DNA from: Deltaproteobacteria bacterium
Lineage (GTDB): Bacteria > Myxococcota_A > Bradymonadia > UBA7976 > VGTA01
Length of the DNA stretch: 6,488 nucleotides
NCBI GenBank assembly: GCA_016874875.1
Contig: VGTA01000193.1
Coordinates: 1-6,488, forward strand
Direction of reading: 5' to 3'
Shown: piece after piece, positions 6,065-6,488 of the stretch
How positions within the stretch are numbered: the stretch's first letter is position 1
How the letters are laid out: the number at the start of each line of letters is the position of its first letter
Notes under the pieces: generated by a model
What the model was told of the DNA's origin: nothing
Seen by the model: only the letters and a program-made list of their open reading frames with translations
The model's database searches: none
Made by a program: the position numbers and the translations under genes

Positions 6065-6094
6065 GTTAAAAAAATAAATACAGGGGCACATCAA
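6065..6094 (-). promoter_or_regulatory. Possible sigma70-type promoter for the minus-strand 766-residue gene
   Basis: On the minus strand, TTGATG (6089-6094) and TTTAAC (6065-6070) lie 18 bp apart in a markedly A/T-rich patch just upstream of the ribosome site. Each hexamer matches consensus at four of six positions. Transcription would start close to the ribosome site and leave a very short leader, which weakens the call. Confidence 0.3.
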
Positions 6095-6171
6095 TGCCCT
6101 AGACACCGACGCCGCGAGACTCTTCGCGAGGACTTAAATATTCCCATCGGGGGTGCCTCGCGCCCGCGCCT

Positions 6172-6192
6172 CGAGCGCCGCGGCGGCGCTCG
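6172..6192. other. GC-rich perfect hairpin
   Basis: Arms CGAGCGCCG (6172-6180) and CGGCGCTCG (6184-6192) pair perfectly over 9 bp with a CGG loop. Neither side has a run of T, and it lies at the 5' side of both flanking genes, so it is not called as an intrinsic terminator. It could be a protein site or an RNA structure in a leader transcript. Confidence 0.6.
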
Positions 6193-6199
6193 CGAAGTT

Positions 6200-6226
6200 G
6201 ATTTGCGAATCGCCGATTCGCGAATC
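6200..6226. promoter_or_regulatory. Tandem palindromic operator-like sites (GATTYGCGAATC x2)
   Basis: GATTTGCGAATC (6200-6211) and the perfect 12-bp palindrome GATTCGCGAATC (6215-6226) differ at one base and repeat with a 15-bp period. Between them, GCGAATCG-C-CGATTCGC (6205-6221) is itself a perfect inverted repeat. The site is about 100 bp upstream of the plus-strand gene. A dimeric repressor or activator site is the likeliest reading; the regulator is unknown. Confidence 0.6.
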
Positions 6227-6316
6227 ATGGATTTACCTAGCCCCCTTTCAGCCCTTCACCGATCCCCCCCGCCGCCCCCGTCGCCTACAAGCTGCCGCGC
6301 CCCCCCACGCGACTAC

Positions 6317-6322
6317 AGGAGG
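6317..6322 (+). promoter_or_regulatory. Ribosome binding site (AGGAGG) for the gene starting at 6328
   Basis: AGGAGG stands 5 nt before GTG 6328-6330. The context ACAGGAGG followed by GTGACC closely matches the start of the membrane enzyme at 1373, which supports both GTG starts. Confidence 0.8.
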
Positions 6323-6327
6323 CGCCC

Positions 6328-6488
6328 GTGACCGCCCACAAGCCCGCCCACAAGCCCGCCCACAAGCCCGAGCCCAAGCCCGAGCCCAAGCCCGAGCCCA
6401 AGCCCCCCGCGAGGACCAGCGACGCGCCCGCGGCCGCCCCCACGCTCGGCCACGACGACCCGCGCGAGCGGCTGCTCTTCCGCGCCCT
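6328..6488 (+). CDS. Start of unidentified gene with Lys/Pro-rich repeat N-terminus (partial)
   Basis: Fifty-three complete codons are visible before the window ends. After GTG-Thr come three AHKP units and three EPKP units (residues 3-26), then a PPARTSDAPAAAPTLG linker and DDPRERLLFRA, which looks like the start of a folded helical region. There is no signal peptide, and the basic, proline-rich leader suggests a cytoplasmic protein with a disordered tail that could bind nucleic acid or another protein; this is a guess. The palindromic sites at 6200-6226 lie just upstream and may control it. I do not recognise the family. Confidence 0.65.
   Translation, partial: MTAHKPAHKPAHKPEPKPEPKPEPKPPARTSDAPAAAPTLGHDDPRERLLFRA
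6334..6405 (+). repeat. 12-bp tandem repeat, 3 AHKP + 3 EPKP units
   Basis: GCCCACAAGCCC is repeated three times (6334-6369), then its variant GAGCCCAAGCCC three times (6370-6405). All units are in frame within the first 26 codons of the gene. Confidence 0.97.

Larger units (their letters stand above)
6045..6327. promoter_or_regulatory. Divergent intergenic region with A/T-rich patches and stacked palindromes
   Basis: These 283 non-coding bases separate the minus-strand 766-residue gene and the plus-strand gene at 6328. It holds an A/T patch at 6061-6080, a second near 6132-6143, a GC-rich hairpin at 6172-6192, and TTCGCGA-type sites at 6122-6130, 6189-6197 and 6200-6226. From 6240 to 6316 I see only C-rich sequence with no clear signal. 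No tRNA, small ORF or terminator with a T-run was recognised. Confidence 0.6.

Noticed and set aside
6172..6192. Intrinsic terminator
   Set aside because: The hairpin is perfect but has no T-run on either strand and sits upstream of both flanking genes, not after one.

Overview
The window is very GC-rich DNA (well above 70% by eye), with third codon positions that are almost always G or C. It holds four protein genes on alternating strands, and the two outer genes run off the window. A MopE-type Asp/Cys metal-binding motif joined to a membrane-anchored sulfatase-superfamily enzyme, with GTG starts and strong AGGAGG ribosome sites, suggests a Myxococcota/Bradymonadales-type (former deltaproteobacterial) bacterium. 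That placement is inferred from gene style; the window has no rRNA or other phylogenetic marker.

Layout. (1) 1-1197, minus strand, partial: an exported protein whose signal sequence contains seven copies of a four-residue repeat (CALL). About 310 residues of beta-rich sequence follow, and then the first strand of what looks like a sulfatase/alkaline-phosphatase-superfamily domain, cut by the window edge. (2) 1198-1372: a divergent promoter region with short direct repeats. (3) 1373-3730, plus strand: a complete 785-residue polytopic membrane protein with a MopE-like metal-binding motif and a C-terminal sulfatase-superfamily domain. A run of 24 consecutive C bases sits in its first 20 codons. 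(4) 3744-6044, minus strand, convergent with (3) and only 13 bp away: a complete 766-residue multidomain protein with two copies of an unnamed ~110-residue domain. Low-complexity Pro/Ala and Asp-Thr-Ala-Lys linkers join them to a C-terminal domain resembling DUF2325. (5) 6045-6327: a divergent regulatory region, AT-rich in places, with stacked palindromes built on the core TTCGCGA/TTYGCGAAT. (6) 6328-6488, plus strand, partial: the start of a gene with a Lys/Pro-rich repeat N-terminus.

Genes (1) and (3) are head-to-head and probably both belong to the alkaline-phosphatase/sulfatase superfamily, so they may act on the same envelope substrate. No functional link to (4) or (6) can be read from the sequence.

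The most unusual feature is that every gene carries simple-sequence repeats, mostly at its 5' end. They are a C24 run in (3), a 12-bp x7 array inside the signal peptide of (1), a C10 run plus 12-, 9- and 12-bp arrays in (4), and a 12-bp x6 array in (6). The C24 run could switch the membrane enzyme on and off by slippage: I traced both alternative frames and each hits an early stop. The in-frame arrays could change the length of the signal peptide or linkers. Together they suggest a contingency (phase/length-variable) locus, but this is a hypothesis from sequence alone.
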